From Dryococelus australis (Eukaryota; Arthropoda; Insecta; Phasmatodea; Phasmatidae): a stretch of DNA of 64,000 nt. The first letter of the stretch is position 1, and the number at the start of each line of letters is the position of its first letter. Made by a program: the position numbers and the translations under genes. This document shows, piece after piece, positions 37,690 to 49,839 of the stretch. Under the pieces are notes generated by a model. That model worked only from the letters and a program-made list of their open reading frames with translations. It did not search any database and had not been told where the DNA came from. The DNA lies in assembly GCA_029891345.1 (NCBI GenBank), contig CM057009.1:309048666-309112665 (forward strand), given 5' to 3'.

Positions 37690-39141
37690 CCATGTTCCTT
37701 GTGCTGCAAGGATCAAGTTCTGGAACCACGCAGTCATTATAAAACTGCACGAACTTTTGTTCCATTTTATTCTTCCAGAGAAGGTCATCTCTATATATCC
37801 TTATAATATTTAATGGGTGATCGACAGATGTCCATATTGCTATAAAAAAAAAAAAAAAACCTCCAATTTGTTATTGTAATTGATCTTGAATCTGAATAAA
37901 AATTTATTATTTCATTTTACACCAATGATGTCATGCATGTCCTAGTCGCAGATAAAGTACTGTATTTTTCCATTTTACACCGTTTTAATTAAGCAGTCAG
38001 GTGTAGCTCCGAGGAAAGGCAAATCTTTATCTATGAAGAGGCCACAAGTTTGAACGGAAATGGTTTCTTGTTTTTCTAGCTGCTTGATAGCTGGGGACTC
38101 ATACTTTCTTTCCATATGACAGTGATGGAATGTCAATAATGTCTGGAGAATATACAATAATTTTTACCGAACTTTGGCAACTGGTAGTCAGGTGTCGGTG
38201 ACATATTCTTCCAAATTTTGATGCTGTTAGCATTCTGCATCTATGTTCTAGATATTCCCCTCTTCCTGCCTGAAGAAGGGTACCTCTTTCTATTTCTAGA
38301 CGTTCCTCATCTGTTTTATCTAGTGACATAAAAAGCAGTTGTTTTTGCACCTGGTGCATGTCAGGATTCATGCTGGGTTTATTAGAATGTGGATCATAGT
38401 TGCTGTTTCCAAGAATCAGACTGTTAGGTTTTCTTTGTTTCCTAGCAATAATAGCTCGACTGAAATGCTTCTTTTTTGCATTAGCACCCATTCTACTTTT
38501 CAGTCTTGAAGTTTCTAGTTTCTTCACTAACTTGTTTGGACATACACTATCACAGTGTGATTGTGAAGGATGTATTGAGGTTTTTGCATGTTATGCGAAA
38601 CAACTGCAGCAGACCATCTAGCTTGACATGAGCCCCTCATAGAGTAATTTATTCTCTTTCCCCCAACAAATTTGGCAATGATGTCATTTAGTTGTTCCAC
38701 TGCATTACTATCCACATCGCAGATCAGACTGTGAATGTAAGGCTAAGTAATGCACAGCATCCATTATGTGATTGTACAGACCACATTTTTGAACTGGGGG
38801 ACAAGATTTTTCTCTCCTTTAGGACCACAACAAAAGTACTGAAGATGTGAGCACTTCTCGTGCTCAACAAATTATGGTTAGGATCGTTCAAAATATCTTC
38901 TCCAAGAGCACAGATTTTCTTTTCTGTCTGTTTATTTTAATTTTTCTGGTGCTGGACAGCTTTAGTGATAGTTCCCCATAGCTTAAAACTTTTTGACCTA
39001 TGATTTTTGTCAGGGATGGAAGGCCAATTTTTGTCTGCTCTGATAATGTTCTTAGCTTGTTGCAATAGTTGCATAAAAGGTGAGTACGACATTATCTTTT
39101 TGACTGTCGTATTTCTTATGATCTCACTTTCAATATTTTCT
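37690..39141 (-). pseudogene. Mutator-like transposase/YqaJ gene, C-terminal half
   Basis: On the minus strand from 39,141 leftwards I see the later part of a transposase-like region: THLLCNYCNKLRTLSEQTK near 39,080, MDAVHYLALHSQS near 38,750 and FVGGKRINYSMRGS near 38,650. Then comes a YqaJ/lambda-exonuclease-like domain: RMLTASKFGRICHRH near 38,230 and CGLFIDKDLPFLGATPD near 38,020. A C-terminal segment follows, RDDLLWKNKMEQKFVQFY, near 37,760. Arthropod genomes hold many proteins with this Mutator-like plus YqaJ architecture, possibly transposon-derived. It is dead: at least four frame changes and several stops, and the middle of the nuclease between 37,990 and 37,840 is missing. It is the continuation of the sequence right of the LINE. 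Confidence 0.75.
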
Positions 39142-39490
39142 TAGTGCAAGATGGCCACCACAGACGGACTACAGGTTGTGTTGTTCCGTATTTAAGGTTG
39201 TTTTGGCTTGTGATAAATTCTAGCAATAGGTTTAAATATAGGTGGAGTAGTAGTTTGAGGTATAATTAGAGTTTTAAGAGTTAAGATTAGTGTTTTATGT
39301 GGTAAATAGTTATAAGGAGGGAGTAGTGTCCAATTGTGTGCACGAGGCCGAGGCCTTTGTTATTGTTCGAGTGTAAAGGGTGTACGGTGTACGTTAGGAT
39401 AGTTAAGAAAGTGTGTGTATACTTAGATATTTGGTGTATGTTATAAGGGAGAGTAGTTTTAGTTTTAAGTTAGTTAAACTATTTTTTTTT
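39142..39490 (+). promoter_or_regulatory. LINE 5' UTR
   Basis: About 350 bp between the interrupted gene and ORF1, opening near AAGATGGCCACCACAGACGG. It is G-rich towards its 3' part. LINE 5' UTRs usually carry an internal pol II promoter. No specific promoter element is identified here. Confidence 0.5.
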
Positions 39491-39494
39491 AAGA

Positions 39495-39655
39495 GGGAGG
39501 TGTAAGTGTAGGGCTGTGGAAAGGTGTGGAGAAGGTTAGATAGCGGTGTGCAGTGCGACCAGTGTGGCGGCTGATACCATGTTGGCTGTATAGGGATCAA
39601 GGAGGAGGAACTGGAATCACTACAGGAACATCAGTGGAAGTGTGAGAATGTGCTG
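39495..39655 (+). pseudogene. PHD-like finger at start of LINE ORF1
   Basis: The frame at 39,548-39,643 reads VQCDQCGG, stop, YHVGCIGIKEEELESLQEH, QWKC. This is the second half of a PHD finger: CxxC, an aromatic, H, xxC, then WxC. The stop TGA at 39,572 sits where the conserved Trp (TGG) is expected. The last CxxC would be completed in the next frame (TGT at 39,649) if one base were restored, and that frame is ORF1's. Upstream Cys codons at 39,501-39,530 in a further frame probably supply the first zinc pair. Hence ORF1 once began with this finger. PHD plus esterase in CR1-like ORF1 is known from the literature. Confidence 0.6.
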
Positions 39656-41019
39656 AGGGAAAGGGTTTATTGGCAGTGGTAGGGAACAAATTGAGGGTAG
39701 AGAAGGAAACGCAAATAAGTGGAGAAGGTGGAAACTGGATTTGGGATATGCTGAGGGGAAGCTTTGTAGAGGGTGTGCCAGTGCCAATGGAAGGGGCTAA
39801 GGAGGAGAGGTGGAAAGGGGAGATGGTAGATTTGATGAGCAGGAAAGAGAGGGAAATGATGCATAGGATTGAGAGGATGGAGGAAAAGGTCAGGGATGAG
39901 ATGGGTAAGAGTAGAATAGAAATGAGGGTGGATAAGTTAGAGGAGGAGTTGGAAAATGTAAAGGGGGTACTAAGGAAAATGAAAGCCAGTCCACAGGAGG
40001 AAAAGCTGAGTAGAGAGGAAGAGTTAGGCAGAATGCAAGTAGGGCTGCAGAAGGAACTGCAGGAGGAAAGGCAGAGGAGGAGGGAGGCAGAGATAGAGGT
40101 GGTAAGATTAAGGATGAGGATAGATGAGTTGGAGGCAGTAGAAAGGGATAAGACAGTAGGAGACATAAGACAGCAAATAAGGTTAGAGGAGCAAGAAATA
40201 GTATCAAGGGATAAAGTGATGGTAGTAGGCAGGAAGCAATCAGGAATAGAGGAACGGGAATCAGAAAGCAGGGAACAGGCATTGGTAGAAGGTAGGAAGC
40301 AGTATGCTGAGGCTTGCAAGTGTGCGATTAGCAAAGACCAGCAAGCAGGACAAAGTAGACAGTTCAGGGCCATAGGGGAAAGAGGAGGGCTGGCCAAAGG
40401 GAGGGAAACAAGGGTGCTGCAGGAGGCTGGAGACAAGGATAGGCAGGTGGTTGAAAGATCCACAAAGCAGGAAAAGGTTGTAGGAAGGGAGCCAGAGGCA
40501 GTTTTTCTAGGCAGCTCTATTGTAAAGGGGGTGGAGCTGAGGAATATCAGGAACGAAATGACATATAAAGCAGCTTTTGGGGGAGAAAATACCAGGGATT
40601 TGGAGGAAAGGGTTAGTGGTATGAAAGGTAGCAGGGTGGCAAAGGTCGTTCTCATTCATGTAGGGGGAAATTACCTGGTTCATTGGGAGGTGGGGCAGGA
40701 GGGAAAGCGGAACCTCAGGGGATTGCTGAGGAAAGTGCGGGAGAAGTTTCCTGGAGCTAGGGCAGTAGTCAGTGGCGTGCTGGTTAGGAAAGGAGTATCC
40801 TATAGGAAGGCAGTGGCTGCGAGTGAGGTATAATAGAGGGTGTGTAGGGATTTGGGGGCTACATTTATAGATAGTAGGAAATGGGTAGGCTGGGGAAGTG
40901 TAGGGAGGGACCAGGTTCACCTGACCGAACAGGGAAAGAGGATTCTAGGTGACCTGCTAGGTAGAGAAGTAGCTGGCTGCATGGAGAGGGTCAGGGCAGA
41001 GCAGCAGTCGTTGAAATAG
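39646..41019 (+). pseudogene. LINE ORF1: charged helical region plus SGNH hydrolase
   Basis: The frame is open from 39,646. The first ATG is only at 39,748, so it is a continuation of the upstream finger. Residues up to about 270 are Glu/Arg/Lys-rich with helical heptads (MHRIERMEEKVRDEMGKSRI), likely a coiled coil. Then comes an SGNH-type domain: AVFLGSSIVKG (block I, Ser) near 40,505, LIHVGGN (block III) near 40,650 and RDQVHL (catalytic Asp-x-x-His) at 40,906. Two adjacent stops, TAA TAG at 40,831-40,836, interrupt it before the His block. The same frame then runs to TAG at 41,017. CR1 ORF1 proteins bind RNA and may act at membranes through the esterase; this is family knowledge. Confidence 0.8.
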
Positions 41020-42370
41020 CAATCAGTTAGAAGCAAGGAAACGGGAGGGGAGAGAAATGGAGAGGATAGCATTGATGAGGCCGCAGGGGTGGAGATAGGA
41101 GGTAAGCAATGTAGGATGGTAAAGCAGAGTACTAGTATAAAGATAATGGTGGTGAACTGTAGGAGTGTGTACAACAAGCTGGAGGGCTTCTGGGGAAAGG
41201 TTGAAGGATATGGGGCGGATATAGTGGTAGCTGAGGAGACTTGGTTGACTGAGGAAGTACTGGACATAGAGTGTAGGCAGGATGAGTTCACCATCTTCAG
41301 AAGAGACCGGGATGGGAGAGGAGGAGGAATAATGGTGTGTGTAAGGAAAGGGCTAAAAGGGGCAGTAGAATGGGTTAGTGAGGATGTCGAGGTAATGGAA
41401 ATTAAATTGAGTGGTAGTAGTAATAGGAGTATTACTTTGCTGGAAGCGTATAGACCACCAGGACAGGGATGGCAGGCATTTGAGATGATCAAGGAGAGGG
41501 TCGATAGACTAAAGGACAGGCAGTGGGTTGTTGTAGCAGGGGATTTGAATATGCCAGGGGTGAAATGGGTAGAGGGTGCAGAAGGAATGGGTAGCATAAT
41601 GCAGAGAATGGCAGCACAGTTAGTCAACAGAGGATTAGTCCAGATAGTAGAAACACATACAAGATGGAATGAGTAGGGTGTTGGGTCAGTGCTGGATGTG
41701 GTGTTGGTCAGACCTAGGAATGCTGTAGTTGGTGCAATAGTATTGGATGGTATAAGCGACCATCATATTCCAGTTGTAGAAATTGGGATTGGCAGGATGA
41801 GAGAAGTGCAAATGGCAGAAAGGTTGGTGTGGCAGTATGGGAGAGGAGACAAGAAGGGGGCAGAAATCTTCCTGAGAGACAGGATTAAAAAATGGTCTAT
41901 GGGGGAGGGTGTAGAGGGGTGGTGGAGGGAGTTTAGAAGATTAATGGAGGTTATGTTGGAGAAATTTGTGCCAATGAAAAGGTTACGGACTGGGGGAGAT
42001 CCCCCACATTATGGACAGGAGATTTTGAAAATGAAGAAGTGCAGAAAATTACATGCCAAGTGGAGAAATGAAGGGATGATAAGATCTAAAGAAATGATGA
42101 AACAAATGGGTAGGGAGCTTGAAAGGAAGATCAAACAGGCAAAGAATGTATTTCTGGGGAACATGGTGGAGGAAGGAAAAGGCAAGGAATGGGGGAAATT
42201 GTTTAGGTATGTTAGGCGGTTAAGGGGAGGAGATGAAGGGATCCCTCTGCTAACGGGAAGGGATGGTAGGCATGCAACAAATGACCAAGAAAAATCGGAG
42301 ATGCTGCAAGGACAGTACTTGTCAGTGTTTGAGGCAAAGGAGGGTTGGAATAGGTGGTCAAACAGTGTTC
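41020..42370 (+). pseudogene. LINE ORF2, AP-endonuclease and N-terminal RT part
   Basis: This is the same frame as ORF1, opened after the TAG at 41,017. The likely start is ATG at 41,116 or 41,146. Endonuclease motifs run in order: MVVNCRSVYNK, VVAEETWL, RDRDGRGGGIMV, AYRPPG, VVVAGDLNMPGVKW, LDVVLVRP and GISDHHIPVVEI (Ser-Asp-His). Catalytic Asn, Glu, Asp-Asn and Asp-His are therefore all present. One in-frame TAG at 41,674 splits it. After the endonuclease comes a basic linker and the RT N-terminal extension (KLFRYVRRLRGGDEGIPLL). The frame is lost at the 17-base G run at 42,371-42,387. Confidence 0.85.
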
Positions 42371-42387
42371 GGGGGGGGGGGGGGGGG

Positions 42388-43927
42388 TTTATAGTGAGTT
42401 TAAGATGAGGGAGTGGGGGATAGAAAAGGTAATTAGGGGTTTGGAGAGCAGTAAGGCAGGGGGACCAGATGGGATAGGAAACGCAGCACTAAAGTTTGGT
42501 GGCAAGGAGTTGGTGAAATATTTAGAAGTGCTGTTTAAAAAGTCCTTAGGAGAGGGTAAGTTACCACAAGATTGGAAAGATGCTATGGTGGTACCTATAC
42601 ACAAGCAGGGAGAGGATAGGGGGAGGCCTGGAAGCTACAGATCTGTGAGTCTCACATCAAGTACAGGAAAAGTAATGGAGAGGCTGGTGGTGCAGTATGT
42701 GGTGAGGGTAATGAACAATAGGAATTGGTTGGAGGAGTCCCAGCATGGTTTCAGGAGGGGTTACTCATATGAGACTCAGCTGGCTGGGTTATTAGAGGAT
42801 CTGGTGCAGGTAGTTGATGAGGGGAAGCAGGTGGATGCCTGCTTCATAGATTTTGAGAAGGCATTCGATAAGGTGCCCCATGGAACATTGATGAGGAAAG
42901 TGGAGGCGCTGATACCAGACAGGAGGGTAGTGGAATGGATAGGAGACTTTCTCAGGGGGCGAAGGCAGAGGGTGAAAGTGGGGGAGGCAATATCGGAGGA
43001 AGAGGAGGTTACGTCAGGGGCACCACAGGGAAGCGTGCTGGGTCCTTTGTTATTTACCATAATGGTAAATGACATGGGTTTGGGGATTAGAGGAAAAATA
43101 AGATTGTTTGCAGATGATTGTGTTGTATATGCTGAGGTGGGAGAGGGTGGCGGAAATTTGCAGGCGGACATTGATAAGATATGGTTGTGAACCAGAAAAA
43201 TAAAATGAAGATAAATGTAAGAAAAACTAAGGTAGTGAGGTTCACAAGGAAGAAGATGATAAGCAGGGACATGTACAGATGGGAGGGACAAGAGATAGAA
43301 GAAGCAGCAGAATATAAGTATCTAGGGATGTACTGCAGGGAGACCTCAGGTGGAAAAAACAGGTAGAGAGGGTGGTAGCAAAGGGAAGAAGGGCTCTGGG
43401 TATGTTGGGCAGGGTGCTGAATGGAGTCAGCTGTGAGGTGAAGGAGAAGCGTATGGCACAATGGTACGGCCAATGTTAGAATATGCTGCAGCAGTATGGG
43501 ACCCGTATGTGGAGGTGGAGGTGCGAGAACTGGAAAAGGTGCAGAGAAAGGCAGCAAGATGGGTGAAGTGTAGGTGGAGAAGGCAAGGGCAGGATGATGA
43601 GGAAGAAGGAACTATAGGCCATCAGTGATGATGAAAGAAATGGGGTGGAGCTCATTGAAGGACAGGAGGAAAGTTGAACGGTTAGTCAGGATGGTGAATG
43701 AAGAGGGAGGATGGGGAGGGCTACACTGCAAGCTAAGTAAGGGGGTGTTTAGAGGAAGAGGAAACAACAGTGAGAAGCTTCAGAGGGTGTGGAGGAGAAC
43801 GGAGCGGGGTAGACAGTCCATGCTTGTGAGGTCTGTGAGGGAGTGGAATGTGTTGAGGGAAGAATTGGTATCTGTGAGAGGGGTTGGTAAATTCAGGAAG
43901 GGAGTGGAAAAGGAGTTTTTTGGGTGA
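42388..43927 (+). pseudogene. LINE ORF2, reverse transcriptase and C-terminal region
   Basis: After the G-run frameshift the RT continues with MVVPIHKQGEDRGRPGSYRS, SQHGFRRGYS, CFIDFEKAFDKVPH, APQGSVLGPLLFTIMVNDM and LFADDCVVYAE, so the catalytic FADD is intact here. At 43,188 TGG has become TGA, and one A is missing shortly after, judged against the copy at 55,786-56,991. Another single-base loss near 43,329 shifts the C-terminal region. That region reappears in frame at 43,625 (MKEMGWSSLKDRRKVERLV) and ends at TGA 43,925. The breaks look like a handful of recent hits on an otherwise well-preserved sequence. Confidence 0.88.
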
Positions 43928-43991
43928 AGGAGAGTTGAGAGAGCTCGCCACCGGGCGGTAGCCTAATTGCGAGTGTATGTATGTATGTAGA

Positions 43992-44925
43992 AAAAAAAAA
44001 GATTGAAATGCATTTCTTCAAAGCCTTATAGCAGCTGCTATCACAATCTGCTGTCATTTTACTGTAATTAAAATTATAAACCGGTTCACTAAGCTGAAAT
44101 TCTTCTACAATGATGTTTGACTTCATGCTGCTCGAACTGCTGGCTCAATTTTTATAGCATGTATGAACTGGTATGTCTTCTGGGTTTGAGCTTATTCGCA
44201 CACAAAACAAAATTAATTTTGCACTGCTATGAAGAGGACCTTATTCTGTAAAAAAAATCTAACAATTGCTGCGACACCAGATAGTGCATTGTATTTTGTT
44301 CTGTGCAACATTTTCGACCAACTGCCATCTGTCACCACAGTTAGAATGGGAATATCATCCTCATCAATATCTCATCTTTTGATTGTCCGGTATTTTCTTC
44401 CTTCACTGTATTTTTATTTCCTCGATGGCAGATTTTTCCCATCCGCTGGATACAATGTTGTGAACTCTGGAGTAAATTTTCGGAAGACATACACGGAATG
44501 CATTGTAGAACACATTTCTTCCAAATGAAAAAATCCACCGCCAATACTCATAATTCCAATAACCGCTCTTGAATTGACATCCATTTGTGTTGAAGTGACT
44601 GTATCTTGTGTACTTATGAAAATTTTAAATTGTACATACTACAACTGAAAAGTAATACCGAGGACAATCCATGCTGGATTTCTTTGCAGACTTTCATATT
44701 ACTTAGTGAACAACCAAAGGTAGTATTATGATTCCTGAGCTCGGTTAGCTTCATCAAAATGTAACCTAGGTCCACAGTATGATATCCTTCCAGCACAAAG
44801 TCAGCCTCATTTGTACTTCTCTCACCAGTTTGTTTTAGATGGGGTGTTTTGCTGCTGGAATGCTATTCTCCAAAATTACAGCCTGATTCCCTGAAATCAC
44901 CCTGTTTGTCTATAATAGCACCAGA
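43992..44925 (-). pseudogene. Mutator-like transposase/YqaJ gene, N-terminal half
   Basis: From 44,925 leftwards on the minus strand: FVLEGYHTVDLGYILMKLTEL near 44,760, an NHNTTFGCSLSN segment near 44,710, IGGGFFHLEEM-like words near 44,540 and DIPILTVVTDGSWSK near 44,340. YNALSGVAAIV near 44,290 and TADCDSSCYKALKKC near 44,040 follow. The order matches the Mutator-like transposase proteins carried in many arthropod genomes, including the GDSS-type stretch. The next expected block appears beyond the LINE at 39,130. A pyrimidine-rich stretch ending TATTATAG just right of 44,920 could be an acceptor. Multiple stops and frame changes show it is dead. Confidence 0.72.
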
Positions 44926-47237
<2,312 letters not shown>

Positions 47238-47586
47238 CATACATATCCATACAAATTTTCTCCCTATATTCATAGTGAAAATATTAGCTCTGAAAATTCA
47301 CTTACCGTTGTTTCTGATATGCAATCAAAGCCTTTGCCTTTAGTTTCGTCTGTCTTGCACTTAAATACAATTGGCCATACTTCTCTTTTCTTTAGTCCTG
47401 TTTATCTTCCATCTGTAAAAATTGTAACTAATGTGTTCTTCATTAATTTTAATTTGATGCTTACATATTTTATATATCCGGTAATTCCTAACATAACACA
47501 AATAATATTACTGCTGCCATTATAACTGAATCATGTATGTAGAAATAAATATTTATAAAAGAAGAAAAACCTTGTGGTTTCTGCAG
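47238..47586. other. No recognised gene
   Basis: AT-rich sequence ending in a splice-acceptor-like CCTTGTGGTTTCTGCAG at 47,586. Confidence 0.4.
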
Positions 47587-47679
47587 GATGGCTAATAATG
47601 TCTTGCGTGCATGCAAGAGTGTAGGCCTACTGAAAGAAATAGCCCATCCAGGAGGGCCATCGCAGGACAGGGAATACAG
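47587..47679 (+). CDS. Possible coding exon, unknown protein
   Basis: A 93-base interval is bounded by a strong acceptor (GTGGTTTCTGCAG) and a good donor (ATACAG/GTACTC). Only one of three frames is open, and it reads MANNVLRACKSVGLLKEIAH then PGGPSQDREYR. The ATG lies one base into the exon. The remaining two bases of the last codon give a phase-2 donor. The GC-richer composition and codon use differ from the AT-rich flanks. I do not recognise the protein. No neighbouring exon could be matched in phase. Confidence 0.35.
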
Positions 47680-48335
47680 GTACTCAGTTCTGAGGATGTT
47701 ATTATTTAATATTTTATTAGTTTTCCACATTGCCAGTACAAATGTACCATTTTATTGGTGAACCAGGAGTTTTGAGTTCATATTTGTATAAGAAATTTGG
47801 ACTGCAATAGTTACCAATGAGTACAACATGAAGTAGTACATACCTGAAAACTGTCAAAACTTACTATAGTTAGATGAAACAGTATACCCAGCAGCAACAT
47901 GGGTTGTCTGGGGTGATGTTATCTTCTTTGAGTTGTCAAACCACTTCCCCTCCAGCGCAGTTAGGATTCCTCTTGACTGCTAGTGTCCCCTCCCTCTGTG
48001 GACATGCCACGTATTTATAAGCTTCCTGTGTTTTCTTCTACTAGACAGCACAATGTAGATACTTCAGAGTGCAAAATTTACCAGTTTTTCTAATCAAATA
48101 TATGCTAATTCAAAGTTGCGATCATCCACATTTATACTACAATTTTATACAACAGCAAAAAAGGCTTCCTTCCCATAGTTTTATATTTACAAACTTTTTG
48201 ATGAATGTGTTGGAAATCATGAGTGAAATACCTTGTTTTAAACATTTTTTTAAAAACATATTTCTAATAACAAGGTTAAAAATTAAAATTTATAACTTCA
48301 GTAAGTGGTGTTTTTCTTATTGTTATGAAAATTTG
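47680..48335. other. No recognised gene
   Basis: AT-rich sequence. The frame beginning at 48,069 becomes meaningful only near 48,340. Confidence 0.4.
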
Positions 48336-48339
48336 GATG

Positions 48340-48600
48340 CTGCAGCTAGCGCTGTTCAAAAGAAAAAGATTACAAAAACTTATAAGTTTTCTGACAAAGA
48401 GAATGTACAAAGGACCTTTAAAATTGACTTAGTGAAAATGCTAATAACAGTACATATCCTGAGGCATACAATAGATAAGCCGACAAGAGTTTCTAAACAC
48501 AGTCAAAAAGCAATAGACAGTATAGTTACAAATATAAATACATACTGGTTTATGGTTATTAACTATGAAACAGATTTGTCAAGACCACTTATCTCAAATA
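48340..48600 (+). pseudogene. LINE endonuclease C-terminal scrap
   Basis: The frame reads TFKIDLVKML, then VHILRHTIDKPTRVSKHSQ, then AIDSIVTNINTYW, then VINYETDLS. This follows the end of an AP-like LINE endonuclease: GDFNxDLL, the xxxPTRxTxxSxxxID block, IxTN, and the xxxxSDH region. Catalytic residues at both ends are degraded. No RT follows. It differs from the LINE at 39,142 and could come from the same type of element as the scrap at 24,240. Confidence 0.6.
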
Positions 48601-48636
48601 TTAACAATAGAACAAAAGTCACTAGGCCCTAGTATT

Positions 48637-48903
48637 TTAAATAACATTCAACAGACGGCATAGCATGCTCCTGGGGTCCTCCATTCTGGTCGGTGTCACT
48701 ACGGAGAAAAACACCACCTGCCACTCTGTAACGCCAGATATTTGCATTGCATGTTGAAATCTGCCCTGCTTCCTGGTTGGTAGTGGGGGTTCTCGTTTAC
48801 CAGTGTTTGGTGAGGCATGCCCCATTTGCAGTAACCACCTTCCTGGTTTGTACTTAAGTGATAGGGCGGGCTCAGGCGACGATGTAATTGAAGGTGCATT
48901 CAC
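48637..48903 (-). other. GC-richer block with unassigned 88-codon frame
   Basis: A compositionally distinct patch with overlapping open frames on the minus strand. I find no domain, repeat partner or splice pairing. It may be a repeat or exon scrap. Confidence 0.3.
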
Positions 48904-49839
48904 ACCAACATAATCTGAAATTGCTTATGTTCACTTATGGTACAAGCTTGTCGAGGTTTGAGTCCAGGGTAAGGCACATGTGTATTTGTAATTGTCTCAC
49001 TACTGCTGCATATGTTTCTAGTTTCATCTCTAATGATATTGTTGTCAACGAGACAACCATGTAAGCTTTTAAGCATTTCATAAGAAATTATTTGCACCTG
49101 TGTGGAGGAAAGTAGGCTCATTAGTTATATCAGTAACATCTTGTTTAATTGCGGAAAGCTTTTATCAGCCCTGTATTAAATATTTATTTTACAGTGAACC
49201 ACAAAGAAAATGTGAAGAGGACTGTGTGGAATTTTTCATAAAATAATGAATTGGTCCTCAGAAATTTGTTTTAAACTATTTTATTGTATGAGCTGTCTTA
49301 CAAACAAGTTAATTATTGTATTATGTACTAATTTTCATGGAAATTGCCTAGAAAACATGACTTATGCACAATATGTGGACTCTTGTTTGTTGGACATAAT
49401 TTGATATATTTTTTATAAGTATACTCTAACCTGTTAAAGTTCTCTCCCAGTTACCTTTAAAAGCATTAATTAAATTAGTATACTGTATATATTTTCATTT
49501 AATAAAAGACATTTGAATACCTTTGATTTCGTTCTATGATTTCTTCAAAAGAAAATCATTAAAATTATATTTTTCAAATAAGTGATTCCTGCATGCAGGC
49601 AATTGTTTAGTTATAAATTTCTATTTTTTAAATAAATTTCTGACATTTTGGATTTATTTATTTAAAAAGTAGTTGTAACGCCAATAATTCACATTACTAG
49701 ATCCATTATAAATATTCACTTACCATCAATCTTAAAAACATATTTTTGTCCTTCACACATGTGACTGCTACATGTGTAATTGCTTCAATTAACAAAGTCA
49801 TCTCTGACATTTTAAACAGCGGATACCATAATTATGGTC
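48904..49839. other. No recognised gene
   Basis: AT-rich DNA without supported features. Confidence 0.45.

Larger units (their letters stand above)
39142..43990 (+). mobile_element. CR1-group LINE, nearly full length
   Basis: A 4.85 kb non-LTR retrotransposon runs from a GC-richer 5' UTR (from about 39,142) through ORF1 and ORF2 to a 3' UTR with GAGCTCGCCACCGGGC and a short TATG tail. It has a PHD-like finger and SGNH hydrolase in ORF1, and an AP endonuclease and RT in ORF2. RT words include DFEKAFDKVPH and APQGSVLGPLLF. Together these place it in the CR1/L2 group. The sense strand is strongly purine-rich. About eight breaks are seen. It sits inside the Mutator-like/YqaJ gene. A clean target-site duplication was not resolved, though TTTCTT occurs near both ends. 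Confidence 0.93.

Noticed and set aside
37975-38527. Virus-derived recombinase or integrated virus
   Set aside because: YqaJ domains occur in viruses, but here the domain follows a Mutator-like transposase region and there are no capsid or other viral genes nearby.
39597-40655. 352-codon minus-strand open frame
   Set aside because: It is the antisense of LINE ORF1. The sense frame has coherent coiled-coil and SGNH motifs; the antisense is Ser/Leu/Pro-rich without motifs.
40917-41627. 236-codon minus-strand open frame
   Set aside because: Antisense shadow of the LINE endonuclease, again due to purine-rich sense sequence.
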